Positions 1 to 10,769 of a stretch of DNA of 64,000 bases are shown piece by piece (position 1 is the stretch's first letter; the number at the start of each line of letters is the position of its first letter). The stretch is from Quillaja saponaria (Eukaryota; Streptophyta; Magnoliopsida; Fabales; Quillajaceae). The stretch is from the NCBI GenBank assembly GCA_029379385.1, contig CM055611.1:10292001-10356000 (forward strand). The letters are read 5' to 3'. The position numbers and the translations under genes were made by a program. The notes under the pieces were generated by a model. That model did not search any database. It was given only the letters and a program-made list of their open reading frames with translations, and had not been told where the DNA came from.

Positions 1-2266
1 TTGAGCAGGGAGCACAAACTATAAGAAGTCACAAACGACAAGTCAACTATATTATGGAGCATAAGCTTAGTTTTTTTTTTTTTTAAAGCATTTGTAGTCT
101 ATAGATGTTTTTTATTTTTATTTTTAAAAGAATGCTTGATATAATTGATAAATTCAATGAATGAAACTATTTGGTTATTAATAGCAATAACCAAAGAGAT
201 ATCTCAAATTCTTTTGAATTCCAACTGATACTTGCAAGCCCAAACCACCAATTGAAAACATAATCATACATGATAATGATAAAATAACATCTTGAATAAG
301 AATCACAAATGACCAATTAGATGATATACTCATCTAATACATATATAATACACATATGCCAAATGGTACATTACATTTGCATATTATACAAAAAAAAAAA
401 TTAATATTATTACCATAATAATCCCCAATTAGCCAGAAATTAATTTAAAGGATGATATAATCATCTAATACATTATACATATATAATAATACACTATATA
501 TGGCAAATGGTGCATTATATTTACATATTGTACAATTAGTTTTTTTTTTTTTTTTTCGATATCATTACATGATATTCCCCATTTAGCCAGGAAAAAAAAA
601 AAAAAACCCTCTTCTTCTTCGTTAAAACCAAAACTCCACTTACAAGATTTGAAAATGGCTGCCCACTCTTCCTTTGCTTTGCAGAGGCAAACAGAAAGCC
701 TAATCACACTCCAATTGCAAGTTAAGCTGCCAGTATTACTTCGCAGCTTTGATCCATAAGTGTCTGGGTGATTTTCTAGCTTCAAGAGATGAAAATGGGA
801 TGAGGAAGAGGTTTGCGGTTTGCCTTCTTAGCATCAAGGGTTCAACAGAAGAAAAGTGTTCATTCCAAAATAACTATATTACCTTCAAAATCAATTTAGG
901 TCTCTGAAACCCACTTAAAAATGCAACCCATATGGCTCTTTGCAGAATCATTCGAACTTGCCACAAACTCGCGATTTCACGATTTTGTTGCCGAGTTCAC
1001 GATCTTGCTTTTGTTTAAAGACACCATTCTTGCTGCTGTGACAATTCGGAGTCCTAACTTTAGATAGTATGATCTTATGTTTGGAAGCGCGATCTTGACA
1101 ACATTGCCAATTATCGTATAAACTTGGATAGGTTTTATAGTCAACAAAGTCACTTAACAAGATCTAGTAGATTTATTAGTTTGTTTTAAAGAATAAAAAT
1201 GACCAACTGTTAATATAATTTATTGTCAGCTTTCTGTAAATTACTAATTTAGGCGAAGACTTTCAAATATATCATAAGTTAAATATCTACTAATAGATAA
1301 TCAGCATGGAACAAATAAGGATAATACAGTAATGCTATGAATAAATTAGTATAATATACCAATAATAGTAATAGCAAAAGAATGTTACTTTGTACTTCCA
1401 TGTATGTTTAACTCCGCATATTTTGGTATAAGGAAATTATAGTTAAAATGCTTATTTTATTTATTTACACAAAAAGTTCTGCATCATGGAAGCTAAGTGA
1501 TGTATATTAATATCATGTACATGACTCCTAAGAAGTTATAAAAGAAAATTAATAAATTGAATATGAAATAAAATTTAAAGGAATGATAAAGAGGTCAAAT
1601 TTTATTGGTAATGTATATGAGATAAATCTTGGATATTCTCATATCTCAATTCCATTATAATAGAATTTTAAGTCTTTCAATTAGCTAATTTAACTTTTAG
1701 AACATGCATACAATATTAGTACATTGTTTGGATGAGAGGGAACAATGTAGCCTTTACATATCTTGTTAACATATTTGAATTTTTATGTACATAGAAAATA
1801 TATTCCTATATTTTTTAGAGAAAATAAGAAAATTAAGAAGTCTGTAGATAGAACTATCGTTAACCAAGGAAAATAGTTCATTTGAATCAGAAAAACTTGT
1901 ATAAATTTTAAATTTAAAAAAATAGAAGCTAATTTATTTAGTTCATTAATTTGAATTTTAAATGAGAAATATGATATAATTCTAAGCATGGATTGGGGTT
2001 ACATGTGATAAGGATCTAAGAAGTAAATGTGGATAAGAACCCAACGTATGAGAAGTAATTAGTGACGAGTATAAATAAACAAGTTCGTAAACTTCTTTTG
2101 ATGAAAACTATTCGGTAGTAGTATGACAAACAAGAAACCATGTTTGATGTAAACTGAAGTCACATTGAAATAATAATATCCACATTTATTTAACTGAGTT
2201 TGGTAAACAATTTATCCGTATCCTTTTTGTTGAAATTCATAACGAATTTCTTGGAAGGAGGGAGAT
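1..2266. other. AT-rich intergenic DNA, no gene seen
   Basis: I see no convincing gene here. The stretch has long A or T runs (for example 541-556 and 594-606), short open frames without recognisable domains, and a two-copy direct repeat annotated separately. The last bases before 2267 are purine-rich (about 2252-2265), which looks like the polypurine tract that precedes a 3' LTR. Part of this stretch could therefore be the decayed interior of an LTR element, but no pol motif is visible. Confidence 0.5.
321..590. repeat. Two-copy diverged direct repeat
   Basis: Positions 321-436 and 452-590 are related head to tail. Both start with ATGATATA followed by a CATCTAATACA block. Both then carry a TATATAATA stretch, a CAAATGGT segment, an A or T homopolymer, and end at a TTAGCCAG motif. 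The second copy is longer because of expanded A/T tracts. No coding content is seen. Confidence 0.7.
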
Positions 2267-3185
2267 TGTCATAACCCTTATAACTCGTTATCAAAAGTCG
2301 AGTTTTAAACGTAATTTATAAATTTTTAAAATAAATAACTTAATTAAATAACAATACAATGGTACATGTTGTAACTCGATATTGCAAGCCTAAAATTAGA
2401 ATAATTTTAGCGTAACTTTTGAAAAAAAAAAAAAGTAATTAAAGTAAATAAATATTATACTTATACTTATATATATATAGATATATCTATAGATACATAT
2501 AGATACATAAATCACTTATGTGTACAATGAAATTAAAACTTTGTTGACTTGAAGCTTGATTTTCTTGTATTGTGTAAATTTTTACAAGTGAAACACATGT
2601 ATGAACCAAGTAAGCTAGAAAATATATATATATATATACCAAACCAAGGAATAAACCTCCACCACAAATTTAAGGTATTGACCTTGACTTTTCTTTTCTT
2701 ATTTTTCTCTTTCTTTCCTCTTTCATTGGTCGATATTGTCTTCTCCATTTTTCTTGATTGTTCTAATTTTTTTCTTCACTGCTTTGTGTTACCTAAGTGA
2801 AAATGCAAGGATTGATTTTTGAAATTATAGACATTAAAGTTCCGAAACTTGTTTTGGGATACTAAAATCTATTTGCTCGAAGCCTATTCGTCTGCTTGTT
2901 CAATTTTTCGTCAAATATTGCTAGCCACATAAACTCCAACATTGTATTATGGAACCCTTACTTTAAAAGGGAAGTTTTTACCTAGAATCTGACTCTCTAA
3001 AGTAATAAAGTTTCTGCTATAATTTAAGTCTCCTTTCCAAACCTAATTTCTATTAGAAAATTCATAACTCAAACTTTTAATTGATTTTAAATGGTTAATT
3101 TAATATAAATTCAATGTTTGAAAATGAGTAACATGGACTTAAAGGTTTATTGATGATTTTCTAGTATTTATATGTGTATATATAC

Positions 3186-3187
3186 TC

Positions 3188-3223
<36 letters not shown>

Positions 3224-3224
3224 C
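3186..3224. repeat. Compound microsatellite (GT)n(AT)n
   Basis: A run of GT dinucleotides passes directly into a TA/AT run inside the LTR-like block. It looks like a slippage-prone site with no other function. Confidence 0.85.
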
Positions 3225-3474
3225 ATATATGAATTGGAATTGAAGTTGTGCTCAAGGTAGTTAGTAAAATGCTTAAGAGGAATTGGTTTCTAGGAAATGT
3301 ATGAGATTGGAAATCAAAGTTTTCGTAATTAAAGATTATTACATATAAAATAGATAAACTAAGTAATACTGTAAAAATTTAATTGCAGCTCCAAAGCTTA
3401 TGGTTGAGCCAACAACACATGTGAACGCAAGGGGGAGTGACGAGAAAAAAAAACTGTGAACGGTTAGATTAGTG

Positions 3475-3535
3475 TGTTTGATTGTTTGATTGTTTGATTG
3501 TTTGATTGTTGATATATATATATATATATATATTT
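3475..3535. repeat. Octamer repeat (GTTTGATT)n followed by (TA)n
   Basis: About four perfect copies of an 8-base unit, GTTTGATT, are followed by a TA run. It lies within the LTR-like block. Confidence 0.85.
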
Positions 3536-4622
3536 ATATAGTAGTAAATAAGAATCATATTGCTATGATTGACTATTTGAATTATGTTGATGTTTGAAAT
3601 TATTTGTGATTGATAAGAGCCAACAAAATATTTTTCTTTTCAAAATGATTTTTGCTTCCAAAATAAAATCTTGGTGTACATAGGATGTTTTGATTTAATA
3701 TTTTGATTTAAGATATTTTGATTCTAATAAGTGTTTTAAAAAGAAATTTGAGTGCTCAGCCCCGGTAGGTGGATTTAGAGAGGGAGATTTAGTGATTCTG
3801 TTCATGACTCTATTTAATGTGCGAGCACAAAAACTGCCTGGTGGGAGATTGGTGTGCGGGCTGAGTTACATAGTTAGCCTTATGCTTGATTTGTGTGCTT
3901 TGAATTGCTTTGATTATTTTGATTGAATTATACTTAGTGTTATTTGAACTATACTTGTTAAGCTTATGTTTTCTGTAATCGTGTAAGTGTAATTTTAATG
4001 ACTTTGAAATTTATGATATTAATTGACTATATTATATATATATGTGTGTGTTAAGTGATTTTAGTACCTTTAGGTATGCTTTTTCACTCACTAAGTCCGT
4101 AGGACTCACCCCTTTTTGTAGATAATTTTTTTAGTAACAAAAATTCAGTATAGGGCATCGTCGAGCTCTTGATTTGCCGACATAGTACGGCAAGGTATTT
4201 TCCAAAATCTCAAACTTGAAGTCAATGATAAAAGTTTGCAGTCGTATTAGAGTTGTGGGGTGTCTAGTCTTATATTATGTAATAGTCTCCTTATTTGTTA
4301 TTTTGATGAGAAACGGAGCAGAGCTCCTTGTTGTTTGGTTGTTATTGTTGTTGTTGTTGTTATTGTATAAAAACAATAGTATATGTTATTTTTATTATAT
4401 GGATATGTTCCACTTTACGGGGAACCTTTGTCAAAAATTTTAGTAAATTATTATATATCTCAGTAAACAAACTTTTATGGTTAACTCATGTTTTTATAAA
4501 ATTTATTTTTATGTATTGGTTTAATTAAGAGTCGTATATGTTCAGTGGTGGTAAAGTTAAGGTTACGGAAGTTTAGGTTATCCAATCCTCTTGCCAGTCA
4601 TTCTTCAATGAAGGGTGTGACA

Positions 4623-5773
4623 CATCGCCACCTTCAAATACAAGATGGAACGATACGCAAAATCCATAAGCCTTGTGAGTGGAAAACATTACTCTTTGGT
4701 TGCTAGTGTGCTGTGATTAATTGTTTTGGTTTATTTTGTGAATACATTCATATAGTTTTCAAAAGTGAATGTTTAGTACTAATTGAATAAATGCCATATT
4801 GTTGACATTTTTATATTAATTGAATTGTGTTTGATGTGTGGCTTTGTTTGGGTGTGATAAGGGCCAATGAAACTAATTTTTTATCCAAAATAAAATCCGA
4901 GTGCACCTAGGATACCTTGATCTGATTATTTGATATTTGATTAAAAAAATTGGAGTAACTCAACCCCAGGGTGGATATGTTAGGAGTTTATATATATTCT
5001 TGGTGTGCAAGAGCAAAATTGCCATGAGAAGGATGTGTATTTAGTGTTCGGGTGTTGAGTAACTTTAATTAGCCCTTTGAATACTTTGATTGATTTGTTT
5101 GTATAATGTATTACATAATTATATTTGTTTAATTTTACGTTTCCTATATTTACGTACATATGAAATTGGATTTTTTTTATGACACATGTTTACATAAAAT
5201 TATTTGATCTATGCACTTTATTTGTGTATGGTTGAAGGTACTACCCTTTAGGTATCTTTTTGGCTCACTGAGTTGTTATGACTCATCCCATGTTTGTTAA
5301 TATTTTTTTAGTACTAGGACCCCAGAATACCTCATAGACGAATACGTGACTTACCAATAGCATGTAGCAAGGTATTCATCTGAGATCATTTACTTGAAGC
5401 CAAGGGATGGAACTTTGTAGTCATATTTGAGCTTTGGGTGTCGAATTTTTTTGGTTTATAGTTTATTGGTTATTGTTTATGATCCAAAATGGAGTGGAGC
5501 TTCTTATGGATATTGTTGATATTGGGGACTGGTTGTAAGTAATCAGGTATACTATGTTTGTATTTTGGGCATCTAAATCTGCACCGAAATTTTCAGTTAC
5601 ATTATTATACATTTCAATAAATGAGCGTTTGTATATAGTTATAGTTTCTAAACTTTTCTTTAAAATATCTAGTTTGGTCAAAGGTCATATGTTTCGTTGA
5701 TTTGAAATCAAGGATATGGAGGTTTGGTTATCCATTTCTCTAGCTAGTCCTGCCTTCATAAGATGTTATGACA
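4623..5773 (+). mobile_element. Second, 5'-truncated LTR of the same family
   Basis: This stretch repeats the 3' half of the LTR at 2267-4622 in the same order. Shared landmarks are the AAATAAAATC block with a GTACA/GCACCTAGGAT segment, an ACTCA(G/A)CCCC motif, a TCACTGAGT/TCACTAAGT box followed by GACTCA, a GCAAGGTATT motif, and a terminal TGACA (GTTATGACA here, GTGTGACA in the first). The 5' half of the LTR is absent. It may be a remnant of a tandem LTR array or of unequal recombination. Confidence 0.5.
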
Positions 5774-6950
5774 TAGTTGACCTAATGTGGACATGGCAGA
5801 CTGGGCTGTCATGTGGATGTTTTTGGCATGAGTCTCAGACGAGAAGGTAACTGCACATCTTTTTTCAAGTTTAGATATTAGATTTGAGTGAGCTGTCGAT
5901 GTGATGTTTTGATGTATAGGGATGATGGGCTGAGCGATAGTAAGGTATTTTAGTGGATATGATAATCCATTGGTAGATTTTATTCCTAATCCCATACTCT
6001 TGACTTATGATGTTTGATGATGTTAGAAGTACCGTAAACTTAGAACTTTGTCTGTTAAAATATGTAAATAGATGTTAGTATTGTATATACAGGTTTTGAT
6101 GAAAGTTGATGAGATATATATATATATATTGATGATTAGTTTTCGTTGTGATATTATAGAGATATATGTTGTTCAGGCCATAACATATGTATTGTATGCT
6201 GATGAACTATTGGAAGGATTTGTGATATTCCTATATAATATTTGATAATTAGGGCATAGGATGTGTTTATTATCTTATGGTATACATGGGTGTTATACTC
6301 GAAAAATTCAATAATATCTCTATTCTTGATGATTTATTGACTAGGAAATACTTTTGGAATATTACGTTATTTATGTCATATCTCATAATTATGATCAACA
6401 TCATAATGATGCATACATAATATTTATTTTAAGGACTTTAAATATGGTTATACTAAATCTCATTAAAAAAAAAAACTTAATAAATATTATTATGTGTATT
6501 AAATATAAATAAAGTGTCATTACAACCAATCATTGATTGACTCTTTGACACTAATACTAATACAAGCTGTCTATGATAGATGTCATTTCTCACATATACA
6601 ACAAAGTCTTATACAAGTGCAACCAAAAAACACTTTTGATTATAACTTAAAGTCGAACTTTGGCAGGTCGGCAACATATAACCCTTTAGAAGTATAAATG
6701 TGTTGGGTACATGGTCAAAGTGCACTTTTACATGACTCTTAGGCATTATCTGAAGCGCACTACGGAAAAGGGGAAGTCGGGTGGTTTCTGTGACTTATCT
6801 CTGAAACTTAACTTAGTATATGTATATATTTAGAGAGAAGTTAGTGAGTTTAGAGAGACAATTGATAACGTTAAGACTTGTGTGGGCCTATAAACATACG
6901 GAGAATCAAGAAGTCATGGATCTGTAGCTAACTATTATTATTATAATAAA
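5774..6950. other. Intergenic, nothing recognised
   Basis: This is AT-rich DNA with no domain-bearing open frame and no clear repeat boundary. A short TA run lies near 6115-6130. It may be old transposon debris, but nothing in the sequence identifies it. Confidence 0.5.
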
Positions 6951-6954
6951 ATAT

Positions 6955-7180
6955 AAAAAGTAGTATTTATATTAAACTTTGACATCATTTGAGTTGATCC
7001 GATGGTCAAATCAATAATTGGTGACTTAAATTCTTTTTCGAGTAATTCTCTTGCCCAAATTTTAAAACATTGACTACATATATTTCAATCAAATTAATTA
7101 ACCCAAAAACTTGCCCTACCCAAATAAAATGAAAAAAAATAAATGAAGATTATCGCAAAATTTGGATTATTTTAGGGTGG
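6955..7180. repeat. Left copy of a 0.23 kb direct repeat
   Basis: This stretch matches about 8443-8680 in the same orientation. Shared blocks include a TAGTATTTATA start, TGACATCAT, a CAAATTTTA(A/G)AACATTGA segment, an ATCAAATTAATTAACC block and CCCAAATAAAATGAAA. It is non-coding. The pair brackets the orphan uS2m promoter fragment and an AT-rich segment. Confidence 0.65.
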
Positions 7181-7312
7181 TAAGGTTCCAAACACTGCCC
7201 TTTGAGTTTCCTTATTTTCTTGACTAGGAGCCTGTGGCTTTTTGAAGTTAAAACAAGCGGAGTGATAGAAGTTAAACCCTATAAGAAAAAACTAGGACAA
7301 AAATATAAAGGA
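7181..7312 (+). pseudogene. Orphan fragment of the uS2m promoter
   Basis: This 0.13 kb stretch aligns with the DNA just upstream of both uS2m genes (16349-16480 and 37822-37952). Shared landmarks include GAGTTTCC, TAGGAGCCT, and a long block reading GGAGTGATAGAAG followed by TTAAACCCTAT. It includes the telo-box AAACCCTA at 7274-7281. There is no uS2m coding sequence after it; the homology stops where the 5' UTR would begin. It lies outside the tandem duplication, so it is a separate and more diverged copy. Confidence 0.7.
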
Positions 7313-8442
7313 AATAAAGTAATAACATAAATAAGAAATAATAATAATAAATAAATAAATAAGAATACAACATTATGAATAAAGTAATAAAAATTTAAGA
7401 AACTATGTTTTTTTTTTTATTACTTTATCTATTTACGGATATTTTTCATGTTAGCATAATTTTTTTTATATATATCATTTAATGTTTGGAAACTGCATAT
7501 CAATAAATAATTGAAATTGAATGACTATTTCTCACTAGAGCTACAAATAATAAAATGAAATGATCATTACATTCCACAATATTCCACTTTGATTTCATTT
7601 CCCATCTAAATTCTGCAAAAATCATTAATGCACCAAACTAACCCTTAGTCTTCTACTCATTATTCTATCATTAATAATATTAGTCTCTTGATGTCAAAAC
7701 AAAAACTATGCAATTTTTTAAAATGACAGAGCCAACTTTCCAAATTAAATGAAAAGAATCACATAGAGGTCAACATGTAATGCTAGATAATAAATTCCTT
7801 AATTTTAAACCTTAGCCAAATAATTTAATATTCTTAAATTTTTCATAATTTATTACATTTTATTTATTTCTTGACTTGTAGAAATTTCTATAAATATATA
7901 TGTTGTAAATTCTATTAAATTAATATAAATAAATTTGATAGGTTATCATAGCGAATTAACTAATGCTATTTGTATTACTTAATAATAAATAATGTCCAGT
8001 ATTTTTGCTACCAACATTAATAGATTGTTAACAATTTCATAATATTCTCTTTCATTCAACTCTTTTAAAATTCTCTTAAATTATTAGTGCTCTATTATGC
8101 TTAAAAAAGAATGCGCTACATAACCAAGCATAATATAATGAATCTAAGGGGAAAAAAAAATCAAAATTAGATATGAATTTAAACCAACCTAAGATCCATG
8201 GATCTCAACTCGGCATGCAAAATATGATTCACCAAAAGTCAATAAATCTGACTCTAAGTTATTGGATATCTGACCTAACCTAACATGATTTGTTGATAAC
8301 CCTAGGCCATGTATGAGCTAAAAAACATACAAAAAATCGATAGGACATAGGTCTTTCTGTAAAAGAAATTAGCTGATCTATGTGTCAATTTCTTATAAAA
8401 GTGATTAATACAATCCGAATGGTAAATGTTTGTTATTTTTAT
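7313..8442. other. AT-rich segment with MITE-like debris
   Basis: I see no gene here. Around 7560-7650 a sequence containing TCTGCAAAAATCATT and ACCAAACTAACCC resembles, in inverted orientation, the AT-rich repeat that lies upstream of both uS2m genes (14860-15770 and 36390-37265). The rest is low-complexity AT-rich DNA. Confidence 0.4.
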
Positions 8443-8680
8443 AAAATAGTATTTATACTGAATTATGACATCATGCAAGTGAATCTGACGTTTAAATCGA
8501 TAATTCATGATTTAAACTACATTTTGAGTCAATCTCTTGTCCAAATTTTAGAACATTGAATACATATATGTCGAATAATCAAATTAATTAACCTAAAAAC
8601 TTGTTTGGCCCAAATAAAATGAAATAAATTAATATTACCTCCAAGTTCTAAATCCAATTATTTTATCAAAGGAGTTTGAG
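8443..8680. repeat. Right copy of the 0.23 kb direct repeat
   Basis: This is the partner of 6955-7180, in the same orientation with scattered substitutions and small indels. The LINE begins shortly after it. Confidence 0.65.
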
Positions 8681-9239
8681 TTGACTTAGGATTCCTTTTT
8701 TGGCTCTGTTAGGGTTTCAGCCTTACTGGTGGTTTCTCTAAGTTTCTAGACATCATAGGGACTCAACACCCACTAGCCACAGTGGCTGCCGTCCATGACA
8801 TTCTCCAATCTTTTCCTCTTTCAAATGCCCACGACTTGTTAGGACTCCGTCAGCTAACCTTCAATCTCCACCTCATGATTCCATGGCTGCCATCTCTTAA
8901 CCCTCACATCAACAACCCTTGATGCTTGCTACTATGGAGAAGGCTCCCTCGGCCATGCCTGCCTTGCCATATCACCCAACCCAATTGACAGCCATGGCTG
9001 CCCAAGCTCAGCTCGTGAACGCTTCCTTAAATAGGTCATACGATGCCTTGCATCAATCTACCCCTTTACCTAGCTTGACTCCCTTCCTTTCCTTGTAAAA
9101 TCCTTTGCAATAGTGGTGGTTCACAAAATACAATACCTACTAAACTGATTTCATCCTATAGAGGAACCCCTACTATATATTTTACTCCTTAAGAAATAAA
9201 GGTGGCTTGCAGCCCTATACAAATATACATTAATGGGTA

Positions 9240-10694
9240 AGTTTTCCCTTAGAAACCTCTAATGGTTGATATAAGGAAACCTTTTACTGCCATAGAACTT
9301 ACAACATTTGTATCAATTGGTTTATTGGATTTGAAACATACTTACCTTTGAAGCATTCAATGAAGAGGATTACTAAAGACTTTAGTGTAAAGCGAGTCAA
9401 TGGTTTATTCAATGTTTGCTTATGCGAGTTTGCAAGTGGACTGCGGAGTTTAGACCAGTTCAAGAATCTTTAACTGTCCTGGTATGGATTAATTTACCTA
9501 AATTTCCTATTCACTTTTACTCTAAACAAAGTTTGATTCATTATTGCTTCTATGGTGAGTAAGCCTTTGAAACTTAATAGAGCTTTGGCTTCAAGAACTA
9601 GGTCAAGTGTAGCTATAGTGTGTGTTAAACTAGACCTCTTGATGCCCCTTGTTGGAAAGGTTTAGATTAGATGTGGTGATGGGAAATGTTTTTATCAAGA
9701 AATAGGCTATGAAATATTCCTAAATATTTTTCTCATTGTTTTTGCTTTTTGCCTTAAGCATGGAATGGAGGAATGTAAAGTTCTTCATGACAATCAAGGT
9801 GCAAGAAAGAATCATCAAGATCATTCTACCAATATGGCAGCCAAGAATCAAGAACTAGTAAAAGGCAAAATCAATCAAGAACCAAGAAAGAATGTAATCT
9901 TGGTAAAGGAGAAGAATCATGTAAATAAAGACGTTTAGCTACAAAAAGGTAAGATGAAGGTAGTATCATATAAGAAGGATAACTTACCATCATTGTCACG
10001 ATAGCAAAGTTTCATAAGGGTGATTCATCCGCATCAATTTCCTTAAATGATAATCAGAATTTGGATGTTGATCATGGACTAAGGGACTTGAATTCTAAAG
10101 GAGTAGTAATGCAAGGCTCACCCATTGCACCTAATGAAACGTGAAGAAGGGCATGGACCTTTGTTCTTCAACTTCGGCTTCATTATAGCTGCAAGGTAAT
10201 GTAGATTATTATGAAGCATTTAAATATGATTAAGCGTGGTCAAAATTCTATTAATCAAAGGGGTACTAATGAATAAAAGAAGCAAGACATGACAGGCCGT
10301 GATATTTGTCTTCAAGTGTTTTTGGATGAAAAGCATGAACTTTCCAAGAAATCTAAGAAGTAATCAAGCTAATCAAGAAGCTGCATTACCTACAAAAGTA
10401 TATGATCATGATCTTCTTGCTTTAAAGTTGGGAGTTGAGGACAATCCATTTCTAGGGTCTGAAGACTTCAGTATATGCACAATAGATGACTTGGCTAGGG
10501 TGGTGCACACACTAAACCTATCTCCTAAGAGTAGAAAAAAGAGCCCTTTCACACATGTTGAGCAACCTTTGAGTTTTGTTGGTGAAGGCAATGCCCTCAG
10601 TACTATAAGAGATGGCATTGAACATATGAAAACCTCCATAAGCAATCCACCATCTAAGGTAAACCATAGCTTTCCCTCTTTTACATCTAAATGA
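9240..10694 (+). pseudogene. LINE ORF1 remnant
   Basis: A conceptual translation from about 9422 reads RVCKWTAEFRPVQESL and continues through VLVWINLPKFPIHFYSK. This resembles the DUF4283-type domain of plant LINE ORF1 proteins. The frame shifts near 9550, then resumes with a VSKPLKLNRALASRTRSSVA segment and breaks again. A later open stretch (10299-10694, 131 codons) lies where the ORF1 tail and spacer are expected and has no motif I recognise. The role would be RNA binding during retrotransposition; it is not functional here. Confidence 0.6.
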
Positions 10695-10769
10695 TGAATC
10701 TCATTTATCAGAATGTATGAGCAATCAAGAATGTAAAAACGAGACGTAGGCTTTATAAATTGAAAAGGT

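Larger units (their letters stand above)
2267..4622 (+). mobile_element. Probable gypsy-type LTR (solo or 3' LTR)
   Basis: The block starts TGTCATAACCC at 2267 and ends GGGTGTGACA at 4622, so its ends form the TGTCA...TGACA inverted pair typical of LTRs. A purine-rich tract (2252-2265) lies immediately upstream, as expected for a 3' LTR. The interior has microsatellites and no coding sequence. Its right part (about 3600-4622) is repeated in diverged form at 4850-5773. The length of about 2.36 kb suits a plant gypsy LTR. The family assignment is inference. Confidence 0.55.

Noticed and set aside
5756..5995. 79-codon reverse-strand frame near the end of the second LTR
   Set aside because: No motif and no homologue recognised; one isolated frame in transposon-rich DNA is not enough.
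10299..10694. 131-codon open frame as an independent gene
   Set aside because: It lies between ORF1 and endonuclease remnants of the LINE, so it is best read as part of that element.
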